Below, in pieces: positions 36,939 to 45,638 of a stretch of DNA of 64,000 nucleotides. The first letter of the stretch is position 1; each line of letters begins with the position of its first letter. The notes under the pieces were generated by a model that searched no databases, was not told the origin of the DNA, and saw nothing but the letters and a program-made list of their open reading frames with translations. This stretch comes from Betaproteobacteria bacterium. GTDB taxonomy: Bacteria; Pseudomonadota; Gammaproteobacteria; Burkholderiales; SG8-41. Where the stretch lies: NCBI GenBank assembly GCA_900299145.1, contig OMIN01000121.1, positions 36,564 to 100,563 of the forward strand. Direction: 5' to 3'. A program made the translations under genes and the position numbers.

Positions 36939-39034
36939 TACTTATACAGCGTCTGCGGCAACCACAATCCGATGCCGGGGAACAGGTACAACAACACCAC
37001 TGCTATCACTTGTATCGCCATAAAGGGCATCATGCCAAAGAAAATCTGATTCAGCGTGACATGCGGCGGCGATACGCCTTTAAGATAAAACGCCGCCATC
37101 GCCACCGGTGGCGAGAGGAACGCGGTTTGCAGGTTCAACGCCACCAGCAGGCCGAAGAACAGCGGATCGATCTGAAAATGCGGCAACAGCGGGATGAAGA
37201 TCGGCATGAAGATGACGATGATTTCCGTCCATTCCAGCGGCCAGCCAAGCAAAAAGATGATGACTTGCGACAGCACCATGAACTGCAACGGCGTGAGGTT
37301 CATCGAGAGCACCCATTTTTCGATCAGCTCCTGCCCGCCGAGCAGCGCAAAAGCGGCCGAGAAGATCGACGAACCGACGAACAGCCAGCAAACCATGGCG
37401 CTGGTTTTCGCGGTAAGGAACGAGGACTCCTTGAGTATCGGCCCCAAGTCCCGCACGGCGGACGCGGTGGAAGCCGCCGCGCGGCCGGGCGTATCCACGC
37501 CCAGCGTTTGCCATTTGGCATGAAAGCGGTACGCCAACGCGAGCAAAACCCCCCCCAGCGAGCCGATGGCCGCGGCTTCAGTGGGCGTGGCCCAGCCGAA
37601 GACGATCGTGCCCAACACCGCCAGGATCAACACCGCCAGCGGGAAAAAAGACCCCAGCAGCATTTTAAAAATTTCCAACCGGGCAACACTGAAAATATAA
37701 TAAAAACAAATAGTTAGAACAGTCGAGACGGCAATGGTTAGCCACAACCAGGTGGGCGTCGGCAAGCGCTCGGCTGCCTTGGCTGGCGCGGCCTTCGCTG
37801 CAGCCTTGGCTGCGTCTTTGGCAGCGGCATCTTTAGCGGCGGCCCCCTTCGCTGCTGCGTCAGCGGCCAACTTGGCAGCCTCCTGCGCGACCGCAGCTTC
37901 CTGCGCGGGCCCGGCAGCGTCGCCCAACGCCTGTGGGGGTTCCTGCACACCTAACTCTTTTGGCGGCTCCTGAACGCCCATGTCTTTCGGCGGCTCCTGC
38001 AATCCGCCCGTTTCCTGCTGCGTGTCGCTGGCATTGGTCGCGCCGCCCATTTCCACCAGACCTTCGGTCGAGGCAACCTGTTCGGGCACGGTGGTGTAAT
38101 GCCAGGTAACGGCCAGCGTCACAGCAATAGTCAGCGCGGGCAACAACGACACCAGAAAATTACCCATGGCCAAACCGCGTGGCGCTGCCGGCACGGTGCC
38201 ACGCGCGGCCGCCAGAAACCCCGCCACCGCGTTGCGGCTGCCGTCCGGCGACACCGCCTTCGCTGTCTCCGGCAGCGGCACAACACGATCTGCAGCCGCG
38301 AGCGGTGGCGCCAGCGATGGCTTGATTTTCGCCATCACGATTACATAACCGAGATACAAACCCGCCAGCATGATGCCGGGGAAGAATGCGCCGGCATAGA
38401 GCTGCACCACTGACACGCCCGCCGTCGCGCCATACACGATCAGCAGCACCGAGGGCGGAATCAGAATGCCCAGACAGCCGCCCGCCGTCACAGCGCCTGC
38501 CGCCATTTGCGTGTTATATCCCGCGCGCAGCATCGCAGGAAACGCGAGCAACCCCATCAGCGTAACCACCGCGCCGACGATGCCGGTAGCCGTGGCGAAA
38601 ATCGCGCAGGTAACGATTGTCGCCACCGCCAGCGAACCCGGCACGCGCGCCGCCGCCAGATGCAGGCTCTTGAAAAGCTTCTCGATCAGGTTGGCGCGCT
38701 CGACCAGATAGCCCATGAACACAAACAATGGAATCGAAATCAGCACATCGTTGGCCATCACGCCGTACGTGCGCTGCACCATCAGATCGAGCGTTTTGGT
38801 GAAGGGGTCGGCCGCCTTCGCGCCCCACGCGTAATACGCAAAGGCGAACATCATCCCCATGCCCATCAGCGTGAACGCCGTGGGGAACCCGAGCATGATC
38901 GCCACGACGATCAACGACAACATCAGCAAGCCCAGATGGCCCATGGTCATCTGCGACACGGGCGGCAGCAATATGAACGTCGCCAGAACCACCAGCGCCA
39001 TAATGGACAGGCCGAACCATACGCCTTTGTTCAT
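36938..39034 (-). CDS. TRAP transporter large permease (DctM) with a low-complexity insert
   Basis: About 698 residues, much longer than the usual 430. Both ends are clear DctM: VAIMLGFPTAFTLMGMG, ISIPLFVFMGYLVERANL, GILIPPSVLLIVYG at the start and FGWATPTEAAAIG, FLLGWPLEWTEIIVIFMPIFIPLL at the end. Between them, about residues 300-430, lies a hydrophilic insert with three copies of a nine-residue unit (LQEPPKDMG, VQEPPKELG, VQEPPQALG) and an Ala/Lys stretch. After the insert, a transmembrane segment includes ICFYYIF, encoded by a dispersed repeat. It works with the small permease and DctP protein. Start overlaps the small permease stop by four bases. Confidence 0.88.
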   Translation of the reverse strand: MNKGVWFGLSIMALVVLATFILLPPVSQMTMGHLGLLMLSLIVVAIMLGFPTAFTLMGMGMMFAFAYYAWGAKAADPFTKTLDLMVQRTYGVMANDVLISIPLFVFMGYLVERANLIEKLFKSLHLAAARVPGSLAVATIVTCAIFATATGIVGAVVTLMGLLAFPAMLRAGYNTQMAAGAVTAGGCLGILIPPSVLLIVYGATAGVSVVQLYAGAFFPGIMLAGLYLGYVIVMAKIKPSLAPPLAAADRVVPLPETAKAVSPDGSRNAVAGFLAAARGTVPAAPRGLAMGNFLVSLLPALTIAVTLAVTWHYTTVPEQVASTEGLVEMGGATNASDTQQETGGLQEPPKDMGVQEPPKELGVQEPPQALGDAAGPAQEAAVAQEAAKLAADAAAKGAAAKDAAAKDAAKAAAKAAPAKAAERLPTPTWLWLTIAVSTVLTICFYYIFSVARLEIFKMLLGSFFPLAVLILAVLGTIVFGWATPTEAAAIGSLGGVLLALAYRFHAKWQTLGVDTPGRAAASTASAVRDLGPILKESSFLTAKTSAMVCWLFVGSSIFSAAFALLGGQELIEKWVLSMNLTPLQFMVLSQVIIFLLGWPLEWTEIIVIFMPIFIPLLPHFQIDPLFFGLLVALNLQTAFLSPPVAMAAFYLKGVSPPHVTLNQIFFGMMPFMAIQVIAVVLLYLFPGIGLWLPQTLYK
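37691..37720 (+). repeat. AT-rich dispersed repeat inside the TRAP permease gene, copy 13
   Basis: Core aataaaaacaaatagttag in frame within the coding region, encoding ICFYYIF on the minus strand. Confidence 0.8.
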
Positions 39035-39639
39035 TTCGCTGCTCCTTTGCTGAGCGAAGCGATATCTTCATCCTTAACGTGCACCATTTCCTTCAGCTTC
39101 TCCACATCGACTTCCTCGACGTCTTCCAGCCGCGACGGCCACTCACCGGTTTTCAGGCACATCACGCAGCGCACGATTTCCACCAGCCCCTGCGCGAGGA
39201 TCAGCGCACCGGCCAGCGGAATCACCGTCTTGAAATGATAGAGCGGCGGCCCGTCGGCGGTGACGGAAGAATGCTCCTTGATGGCCCACGAATCGGCAGC
39301 AAAGTTGTAGCCCGCCCATACCAGCGCGATGATGCCGGGAATGAAAAACAACAGGTACAGCGCGAGATCAAGCCCCGCCTGTACGCGCGGCGTAAAGAAT
39401 CCATACAGCACGTCGCCGCGGACATGGCCGTTTTTCGACAACGTGTAAGCCCCCGCCATCATGAACAATGTGCCGTACATCATGATCATGGCGTCGAAGG
39501 TAAAGGCGTGCGGGCTGTCGAAAAAACGCCGCGAGAACACTTCCCACGATACCAGCACGGTCAATCCGATAATCAGCCACGAAAACGCCTGGCCGACCCA
39601 GGTGCTCACCCGGTCGATAGACAGCAGCAACTTTTGCAT
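39031..39639 (-). CDS. TRAP transporter small permease (DctQ-like)
   Basis: About 202 residues with four predicted membrane segments (FSWLIIGLTVLVSWEVFSRRFF, ALYLLFFIPGIIALVWAGYNF among them); the WEVFSRRFF and MAGAYTLSKNGHVRGDVLYG blocks are DctQ marks. A C-terminal tail of about 40 residues is acidic and Lys-rich. It follows the binding-protein gene after a terminator hairpin and overlaps the large permease by four bases. Confidence 0.9.
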   Translation of the reverse strand: MQKLLLSIDRVSTWVGQAFSWLIIGLTVLVSWEVFSRRFFDSPHAFTFDAMIMMYGTLFMMAGAYTLSKNGHVRGDVLYGFFTPRVQAGLDLALYLLFFIPGIIALVWAGYNFAADSWAIKEHSSVTADGPPLYHFKTVIPLAGALILAQGLVEIVRCVMCLKTGEWPSRLEDVEEVDVEKLKEMVHVKDEDIASLSKGAAK

Positions 39640-39649
39640 TCGGTTTCTC

Positions 39650-39687
39650 CAACAACAAAAAAGCCATCCGGGAACCCCGGATGGCTT
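39650..39687 (-). terminator. Hairpin with T-run between dctP and dctQ
   Basis: On the minus strand, stem aagccatccggg/cccggatggctt with a three-base loop is followed by TTTTTG. It would end part of the transcripts after the binding-protein gene, giving more binding protein than permease, a common arrangement. Confidence 0.8.
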
Positions 39688-39706
39688 ATAACCTTACAGC
39701 CTTGCT

Positions 39707-40879
39707 TCAGCCTTTCTTGCCGGCGAAGAAATGGTTGAACGCCATGCGCGAACCGACCATGGTGTCCTGCTGCCAGCGCACGGCGCGCGACGCAAACTCG
39801 CGCTGAGAATCATAAATGCGCTTGAACAGCGGGTTTTCACCAGCCTTCTTGGCGGCAACGCCGTCCCACACTTTAAGCTGCGTTTGCAGCACCGAATCCG
39901 GCGTTTTGTAGAACTTGACGTTGTTCTTGGTTTGCAGATCGATGTAATCCTGCGAATAGCGGTGCACCGCTTTCCACGACATATCAGCGGAGGCCGCTTC
40001 AACCGCGTGTTGCAGAATAGCCTTCAGCTCACCCGGCAGCGAGTCATATTTCTTCTTGTTGAAGAGAATCTCGAATTGCTCGCCGGACTGATGGTAGCTT
40101 TGCAGCATGCACACCTTGGAGACATCGGGGAAGCCGAGGATGCGGTCCGACGTGGCATTGTTGAATTCGGCGGCATCCAGCAGGCCCTTGTCCATGGCGG
40201 GCACGATTTCGCCGCCGGGCAGCGCGTTCACCGCCGCGCCCATGCCGTTGAAAATATCCACCGACAGGCCCACGGTGCGGTACTTCAGGCCCTTGAAATC
40301 GCCCGGCTGGGTAATCGGCTTTTTGAACCAGCCCAGCGGCTGCGTGGGCATCGGGCCGTAGAGGAAGGACACCACGTCCAGATTCAAGCCCTTGTAGATT
40401 TCTTCGAGCAGCGCCTTGCCGCCGCCATAGTAGTGCCACGCCAGCACGAGGTTGGCATCCATACCGAAGGCCGGGCCGGAACCCCACAGCGCCATCGCCG
40501 CATTTTTACCGTACCAATACGCCGTCACGCCGTGGCCGCCGTCGAGCGTGCCCTTGGACACTGCATCGATCAGATCAAACGCCTTGACCACCGCACCGGC
40601 GGGCAGCACCTCGATGCGCAGCTTGCCGCCCGACATGTCATTGACCTTCTTCGCGTAGTCGAGCGCGTATTCGTGGAAGATGTCTTTCGCCGGCCACGTG
40701 CTTTGCCAGCGCAGATTGATCGGGCCGCTGCTGACGGCGGGCGCCTGCGCCTTGGCCATCATCGGCACTGCCGTCACCGCAGCACCCGTGGCTGCAACGA
40801 ACTTGGTCAGAAATTTACGTCGATTCGCGGGCGCTTCGGTTTTCGCGGGCGCTGCGGTCTTGCTCAACTTCTTCAACAT
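39707..40879 (-). CDS. TRAP transporter substrate-binding protein (DctP/TakP-like)
   Basis: About 390 residues. The N-terminus carries a twin-arginine-like signal (NRRKFLTKFVAATGAAVTAVP) ending near AKA-QA, which suggests Tat export, as in TakP-type TRAP proteins. Body blocks: WQSTWPAKDIFHEYALDYAKKVNDMSGGKLRIEVLPAGA, GGHGVTAYWYGKNAAMALWG and LKYRTVGLSVDIFNGMGAAVNALPGGEI (the DctP ligand Arg in YRTVG). TakP-like members bind 2-oxoacids or lactate. First gene of the TRAP operon. The nearby Lut and MmsA genes suggest short-chain oxo- or hydroxyacids. Confidence 0.92.
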   Translation of the reverse strand: MLKKLSKTAAPAKTEAPANRRKFLTKFVAATGAAVTAVPMMAKAQAPAVSSGPINLRWQSTWPAKDIFHEYALDYAKKVNDMSGGKLRIEVLPAGAVVKAFDLIDAVSKGTLDGGHGVTAYWYGKNAAMALWGSGPAFGMDANLVLAWHYYGGGKALLEEIYKGLNLDVVSFLYGPMPTQPLGWFKKPITQPGDFKGLKYRTVGLSVDIFNGMGAAVNALPGGEIVPAMDKGLLDAAEFNNATSDRILGFPDVSKVCMLQSYHQSGEQFEILFNKKKYDSLPGELKAILQHAVEAASADMSWKAVHRYSQDYIDLQTKNNVKFYKTPDSVLQTQLKVWDGVAAKKAGENPLFKRIYDSQREFASRAVRWQQDTMVGSRMAFNHFFAGKKG

Positions 40880-40960
40880 GGTTCCTCCGATGGACGGTTA
40901 TGGGATGACAGCGTGGATGACAATTAATGAAAACATCAGAAACGGCCGAGAGCCGGAATC

Positions 40961-40992
40961 GTAATGCTTTGTTTTTATTGATTTTTTAAAAC
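40961..40992 (-). repeat. AT-rich dispersed repeat, copy 14
   Basis: Minus-strand core aataaaaacaaagcattac, in the upstream region of the TRAP operon. Confidence 0.65.
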
Positions 40993-41082
40993 CGCCGATT
41001 CATGCGGGCGACTGCCGGATGCTATACCCGCCCTGCCGCCAAATCAAGAAAACTGTCAGAACCCTGACTGATGCCGCCATGC

Positions 41083-41499
41083 CTACAGCATCGGCGGACC
41101 GTCGGCCTCGCTGCGCTTCCAGCGCACCTGTTCCGTGCGCAGGCCGCGTGCGCCCAACGCAAACTTGCGGGTCTGGGCAACGCCTTCGTAGGTCAGCGTT
41201 GCCACATAATTGCCCGCCGGCAACAACGCCAGCAGGATCGGACCATCCACGTTTTGCTCCAGCACCACCTTGCCGCTGGCATCAGCAACCTTCACGGCCA
41301 CATCGGCGATGTAGTCGCCTTCCATGAAGGTGAACAGAAACTTGAGATTGAACTTGCCCTGCTGCGGCCGCAACACGGCGTTTTCCTCAATGCCGATACC
41401 GCCGGAGAGCGTGGGCGCCTGCGCGTTTTGCGCCTGGGCGCCCTGCGTCAGGGACAACAAAAAACTCAATAAAAACAAATATTTATAAAATTTCGTCAT
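41083..41499 (-). CDS. Small secreted protein, paralogue of the 2.6-kb gene
   Basis: About 138 residues from the ATG giving MTKFYKYLF, preceded by agggag. Signal peptide KYLFLLSFLLSLTQGAQA, partly encoded by a dispersed repeat. The mature part (FTFMEGDYIADVAVKVADASGKVVLEQNVDGPILLALLPAGNYVATL) is a beta-rich carboxypeptidase-regulatory-like domain. It shares block order and C-terminal pattern with 2622..3098. Function unknown; probably periplasmic. It begins 2 bp after the LutC-like gene on the same strand and is probably cotranscribed. Confidence 0.65.
   Translation of the reverse strand: MTKFYKYLFLLSFLLSLTQGAQAQNAQAPTLSGGIGIEENAVLRPQQGKFNLKFLFTFMEGDYIADVAVKVADASGKVVLEQNVDGPILLALLPAGNYVATLTYEGVAQTRKFALGARGLRTEQVRWKRSEADGPPML
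41461..41490 (+). repeat. AT-rich dispersed repeat inside a signal peptide, copy 15
   Basis: Core aataaaaacaaatatttat; the coding strand reads KYLFLLS, the same peptide and frame as copy 8. Confidence 0.8.
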
Positions 41500-41500
41500 G

Positions 41501-42169
41501 TCAATCTCCCTCTGCAACCATGATGATGTGCACCCGGTACGGCCCGTGCGCGCCGAGCGTCAATGTCTGCTCAATATCGGCCGTGCGCGATGGGCCGGAA
41601 ACGAAATTCACCGCGCGCGGCATAAACGGCCCCGGCCCGTAAGTGTAACGCAAGCGCTGCCACGCTTCCTCCATCGACGGCACGATCTGCGACAAATTCA
41701 GAACGGCGATATGCGTTTCGGGCAGCAGGCTCGTGGCGGGCGGCGTGTTCCCGCTGGAGCGCATCATCATCGTCCCGGTCTCGGCAATCGCGCAAAACAC
41801 GCCAGTCACCCCCACCAGATCGCTATCGTAACTACGGCGCGCGGGACGGCTTTCCATCCGCACGCCGCTGGCGGCCCAATCGAGCGCCGCGATTTCAGGC
41901 CAACACACCGCCTGCATCGGCAGGTTGTGCGCGCGCAAATACGCCGCCACCGTGGCGGGCACTTCGCACAGGTGCGTGACTTCCGCGACCGTGCTCAACA
42001 GTTTTACGGCATTGGTGCGAAACAGCGCAGCCAAATCGCCCTTGACGCTGGGACGCGGGCTTAACGCATGTGCATCAATGCGCGCGCGTGCCCGCGCTGC
42101 CGCACCGTCGCTGTCAGTGCGCCGCAGCGACGCGCGGATGCGCCCCAGAATATTCTCGCGTGCGCTCAT
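41501..42169 (-). CDS. lutC: LutC/YkgG-family LUD-domain protein
   Basis: About 222 residues forming one LUD domain: SARENILGRIRASLRR at the N-terminus, VFCAIAETGTMMMRSSG (the ETGT block) and LNLSQIVPSMEEAWQRL, TYGPGPFMPRAVNFVSGPSRTADIEQTLTLGAHGPYRVHIIMV. LutC is part of the LutABC L-lactate oxidising complex. Here its partner LutB lies 2 kb upstream with two unrelated genes between, and no lutA gene is seen in the window. The ATG overlaps the monooxygenase stop by four bases. Confidence 0.88.
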   Translation of the reverse strand: MSARENILGRIRASLRRTDSDGAAARARARIDAHALSPRPSVKGDLAALFRTNAVKLLSTVAEVTHLCEVPATVAAYLRAHNLPMQAVCWPEIAALDWAASGVRMESRPARRSYDSDLVGVTGVFCAIAETGTMMMRSSGNTPPATSLLPETHIAVLNLSQIVPSMEEAWQRLRYTYGPGPFMPRAVNFVSGPSRTADIEQTLTLGAHGPYRVHIIMVAEGD

Positions 42170-42456
42170 ACCAAGACTTCGTAGCGATGCACTTGTTTAG
42201 CGTAGATCATCGTCTCCTGCCACGCATGCGAGTGTCCCGGCTTGTTGCGATGCGCTTCAATGGCTGCGTCGTCGCGCCACAATTCCGACAGCACGAGCTT
42301 GCCCGCGTTGCCTTCATCGCCACCACTCGGTTTCAAAATTTCCATACGAAAACAACCATCGTCACGCAGGGTTTCAGCGGCATCAGCGCGAAGCTTTGCC
42401 TCGAATGCCTCATGGCATTCGAGTTTCACCTCAAACTCGATAAGAATAGCCTGCAT
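42166..42456 (-). CDS. Antibiotic biosynthesis monooxygenase-like (ABM) protein
   Basis: About 96 residues, one dimeric alpha/beta-barrel unit: AILIEFEVKLECHEAFEAKLRADAAETLRDDGCFRMEILKP, then VLSELWRDDAAIEAHRNKPGHSHAWQE. This is the YgiN/putative quinol monooxygenase pattern. Members act on quinones or are of unknown use. It is translationally coupled to lutC. An array of heptanucleotide repeats separates it from mmsA upstream. Confidence 0.8.
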   Translation of the reverse strand: MQAILIEFEVKLECHEAFEAKLRADAAETLRDDGCFRMEILKPSGGDEGNAGKLVLSELWRDDAAIEAHRNKPGHSHAWQETMIYAKQVHRYEVLV

Positions 42457-42463
42457 AAATCAA

Positions 42464-42578
42464 GTGAACAGTGAACCGTTAACAGTGAACAGCAACTGCA
42501 GTCCGTGGCATGCAGCGAATCGGGGTAACGGTTCACCGTTCACTGTTCACGATTCACATTTCACGTTTCACGTTTCAC
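42464..42578. repeat. Heptanucleotide repeat arrays as inverted arms (locus B)
   Basis: Left arm from 42464: gtgaaca, gtgaacc, gttaaca, gtgaaca. Right arm 42530-42578: seven perfect consecutive units ggttcac, cgttcac, tgttcac, gattcac, atttcac, gtttcac, gtttcac. The arms are complementary in sense and separated by about 38 bp. The unit resembles that of locus A. Confidence 0.75.
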
Positions 42579-42584
42579 AAACCC

Positions 42585-44120
42585 TCACCCCAATGTCGGC
42601 ATGTTAAACCCGGTCGGCACCGCGTTCGCGTCCGGCCAGCGTGTGCTCACCACCTTGCCGCGCGTATAGAAACGTACGCCTTCCATGCCGTGCACGTGCG
42701 TATCGCCGAATAGCGAGGCACGCCAGCCGCCGAACGAGAAAAACGCCACCGGCACTGGAATGGGCACGTTGATGCCGACCATGCCGACTTCAATTTCGCG
42801 CTCGAACTTGCGCGCGGCGCCTCCGGAGCGTGTAAACACCGCTGTGCCGTTGGCGTACGGGTTGGCGTTGATCAGCGCTATCGCTTCTTCCAGCGTTTTC
42901 ACGCGCACGACGGAGAGCACCGGCCCGAAAATCTCGTCCTTGTAAATGCTCATCGATGGCTTTACGTGGTCGAACAGCGACGCACCGAGGAAGAAACCTT
43001 CCTTCGAATTACACGTGCGGCCGTCCAGCGCGAGAGTTGCGCCCTCGGCCACACCTTTGTCGACGTAACCCGCCACCTTGTCACGATGCGCCTGCGTCAC
43101 CAGCGGCCCCATGTCGGGCTCCTTGCCATCGACCTTGCCGGCGCCCGGGCCGATGCGCAGCGACGACGCTTTTTTCTTGATGGTCGCCACCAGCGCGTCG
43201 CCAATATCGCCCACCGCCACCACCGCGGAAATCGCCATGCAGCGCTCACCCGCCGAACCGTAGCCCGCGCCAATCAACGAGTCCGCGACGAAATCCAGAT
43301 CCGCCGCGCTGTTCATATCCGGCAACACCACGGCGTGATTCTTTGCACCGCCCAGCGCCTGCACGCGCTTGCCATTCCTGGCGCAGGTTTCGTAAATGTA
43401 TTTGGCAATCGGCGTCGAACCGACAAACGAAATCGCCTTGATGTCCGGATGAGTCAGTATGGCATCGACAGCCTGCTTGTCGCCGTGCACAACGTTGAAC
43501 ACGCCATCGGGCAAACCGGCTTCCTTGAACAATTCAGCCAGACGCATGGCGGTCGACGGCACTTTTTCCGACGGCTTCAGCACGAACGTATTACCGCAGG
43601 CAATCGCCACCGGATACATCCATAGCGGCACCATCGCCGGGAAATTAAACGGCGTGATGCCCGCACACACGCCGATGGGCTGACGCAATGAATGGCAATC
43701 CACGCCGGTGCCGACTTCCTCGCTATGCTCTCCCTTGATTAGATGCGGGATGCCCATCGCAAACTCGACGACTTCCAGCCCGCGTTGCACCGAGCCGCCG
43801 GCGTCGGTGATTGTCTTGCCGTGCTCCGCCGTGATCAGCGCCGCGAGTTCATCACGATGCGCATCGATCAACTCGCGATACTTCATCAAAATGCGTGCGC
43901 GCCGCAGCGGCGGCGTATCGCGCCAGGCCGGAAACGCCGCCTGCGCCGCCTTTACCGCCGTATCGACATCCGCCTCGTTGCACAGCGGCACCTTGCCGGT
44001 GACCGCGCCTGTCGCCGGATTGGTGACCTCGCCCATGCGCGTGCTCGTGGCCTGCGCGGGCTTGTTGTTGACCCACAGCGGGATATTTCTAACCATTTGA
44101 TTTTCAACGGGTTTATTCAT
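42585..44120 (-). CDS. mmsA: CoA-acylating methylmalonate-semialdehyde dehydrogenase
   Basis: About 511 residues. Family blocks: PLWVNNKPAQATSTRMGEVTNPATG at the start, ITPFNFPAMVPLWMYPVAIACGN, FVGSTPIAKYIYETCARNGKRVQALGGAKNHAVVLPD and the catalytic Cys in AGERCMAISAVV. The GAKNH block and the missing general-base Glu at the usual place mark the CoA-acylating MmsA/IolA branch. It converts (methyl)malonate semialdehyde to propionyl- or acetyl-CoA in valine, beta-alanine or inositol breakdown. The ATG overlaps the lutB stop by four bases. Confidence 0.93.
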   Translation of the reverse strand: MNKPVENQMVRNIPLWVNNKPAQATSTRMGEVTNPATGAVTGKVPLCNEADVDTAVKAAQAAFPAWRDTPPLRRARILMKYRELIDAHRDELAALITAEHGKTITDAGGSVQRGLEVVEFAMGIPHLIKGEHSEEVGTGVDCHSLRQPIGVCAGITPFNFPAMVPLWMYPVAIACGNTFVLKPSEKVPSTAMRLAELFKEAGLPDGVFNVVHGDKQAVDAILTHPDIKAISFVGSTPIAKYIYETCARNGKRVQALGGAKNHAVVLPDMNSAADLDFVADSLIGAGYGSAGERCMAISAVVAVGDIGDALVATIKKKASSLRIGPGAGKVDGKEPDMGPLVTQAHRDKVAGYVDKGVAEGATLALDGRTCNSKEGFFLGASLFDHVKPSMSIYKDEIFGPVLSVVRVKTLEEAIALINANPYANGTAVFTRSGGAARKFEREIEVGMVGINVPIPVPVAFFSFGGWRASLFGDTHVHGMEGVRFYTRGKVVSTRWPDANAVPTGFNMPTLG

Positions 44121-45547
44121 TGCCTATTCTGCCTTGCCTGATAAAGTTCCCTAAAAGTTTTTCCATTGGTACCAGTTGGCGCGGGCATGTCGCGCCCGTC
44201 CGTCCAGCCACCGCCCATGGGCAGCGCGTGGATGAGTCTCTTGCCGCCATCATGTTTCGTCGCCATCGTCGCTAACACTCGAGCTCCCACCTTCGCCAGC
44301 ATGGCATAAATCGCCGGCCGTTGCGCCGCCCAGCGCCACAGCGCCAGCCCCCACGCTTCCATCGCTGGCTTCAAGCCCTGCTCGAACTGCCGTTCGCGCA
44401 ATTTGCGCAGCAAATCCGGCAGCGGAATTTTCACTGGGCAGGCCACGCTGCATTGCCCGCACAGCGTCGCCGCATTCGGCAAATCGCGGGCGTTTTCCAG
44501 CCCCGCGTAAGTCGGCGTGAGCACCGACCCCATCGGTCCCGGATACACCCAGCCGTAGGCATGCCCACCGACGCTTTGATACACGGGGCAGTGATTCATG
44601 CACGCGCCGCAGCGGATGCAACGCAGCATGTCCTGCATGTCGCCACCGAGCAATTTGGTGCGCCCGCCGTCGAGCAGGATGATGTGAAAGTGTTGCGGCC
44701 CGTCAGAATCACCCTCGCGTTGCGGGCCAGTGGTCACTGACACATAGTTGCTGATGGTTTGCCCCGTGGCATGACGCGGCAGGAGGCGAATCAGCGTCGA
44801 TAAATCCTCCAGCGTGGGCACCACTTTTTCGATGCCGGTAATCGCCACGTGCACGCGCGGCAGCGTCGTCACCATGCGCCCGTTGCCTTCGTTGGTCACA
44901 ATCAGCGTCGAGCCGGTTTCGGCGACGATAAAGTTCGCACCTGATATGCCCATGTCGGCCGTGACAAAATGCCCGCGCAGCATTTCACGCGCTTCCTGAC
45001 ACATGCCGGGGATATCCGTGCGTCGCGGGCGCTCGTGTTTCACCTCGAACACGTCCGACACCTGTTCCTTCGTCAGATGAATCGCCGGCGCGATGATATG
45101 CGATGGCGGATCATTGGCGAGTTGCAGGATGTATTCACCCAGATCAGTTTCTACGACCTTCACGCCGGCGGCTTCGAGTGCTTCGTTCAGAGCACACTCC
45201 TCGGTAACCATCGACTTCGACTTCACGGCTTTTTTCACGCTGTAGCGCGCGGCCAGTTCGCAGACAATGCGATTCACTTCGCCGGTGGTTTCCGCCCAGT
45301 GCACCGTTGCACCCGCCGCCGTGGCATTGCGCTCGAACTCCTCCAGATACGCATCCAGATTTTCCAGCGTGCGCGAACGAATGTCCGCCGCCGCATCGCG
45401 TATCGCCGGAAAGTTTTCCAGCTCCGCCACGCGATCGGCGCGGCCCTTGACGAAGTTACCCTGCAGCTTTTTTAAAGCGGCCTGCAGATTGGCATCGGCG
45501 AGCTTTTCGCGCGAGCGGGTTTTGAATTGGGGGGAGGTGAGTTGCAC
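44117..45547 (-). CDS. lutB: LutB-like iron-sulfur protein of lactate utilisation
   Basis: About 476 residues. N-terminal LUD domain (residues 60-290, with KSKSMVTEECALNEALEAAGV and FIVAETGSTLIVTNEGNGR), then two 4Fe-4S motifs: CIRCGACMNHCPVYQ and CGQCSVACPVKIPLPDLL, then the DUF3390-like tail. Cytoplasmic. It heads the order lutB-mmsA-ABM-lutC. In classical operons LutA, LutB and LutC are together; lutA is not found here. Overlap with mmsA suggests one transcript. Confidence 0.92.
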   Translation of the reverse strand: MQLTSPQFKTRSREKLADANLQAALKKLQGNFVKGRADRVAELENFPAIRDAAADIRSRTLENLDAYLEEFERNATAAGATVHWAETTGEVNRIVCELAARYSVKKAVKSKSMVTEECALNEALEAAGVKVVETDLGEYILQLANDPPSHIIAPAIHLTKEQVSDVFEVKHERPRRTDIPGMCQEAREMLRGHFVTADMGISGANFIVAETGSTLIVTNEGNGRMVTTLPRVHVAITGIEKVVPTLEDLSTLIRLLPRHATGQTISNYVSVTTGPQREGDSDGPQHFHIILLDGGRTKLLGGDMQDMLRCIRCGACMNHCPVYQSVGGHAYGWVYPGPMGSVLTPTYAGLENARDLPNAATLCGQCSVACPVKIPLPDLLRKLRERQFEQGLKPAMEAWGLALWRWAAQRPAIYAMLAKVGARVLATMATKHDGGKRLIHALPMGGGWTDGRDMPAPTGTNGKTFRELYQARQNRQ

Positions 45548-45638
45548 GTAGTCGAGCTAGTGAGAAAAGCCAAATTGTTTATCGATTAACGAGCCTGACG
45601 AGCGCGGTGAGCTTGATGAGCACGACAAACTACAACTG

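Noticed and set aside
36812-42578. Heptanucleotide arrays as CRISPR
   Set aside because: The units are 7 bp and contiguous with no spacers, and no cas genes are present.
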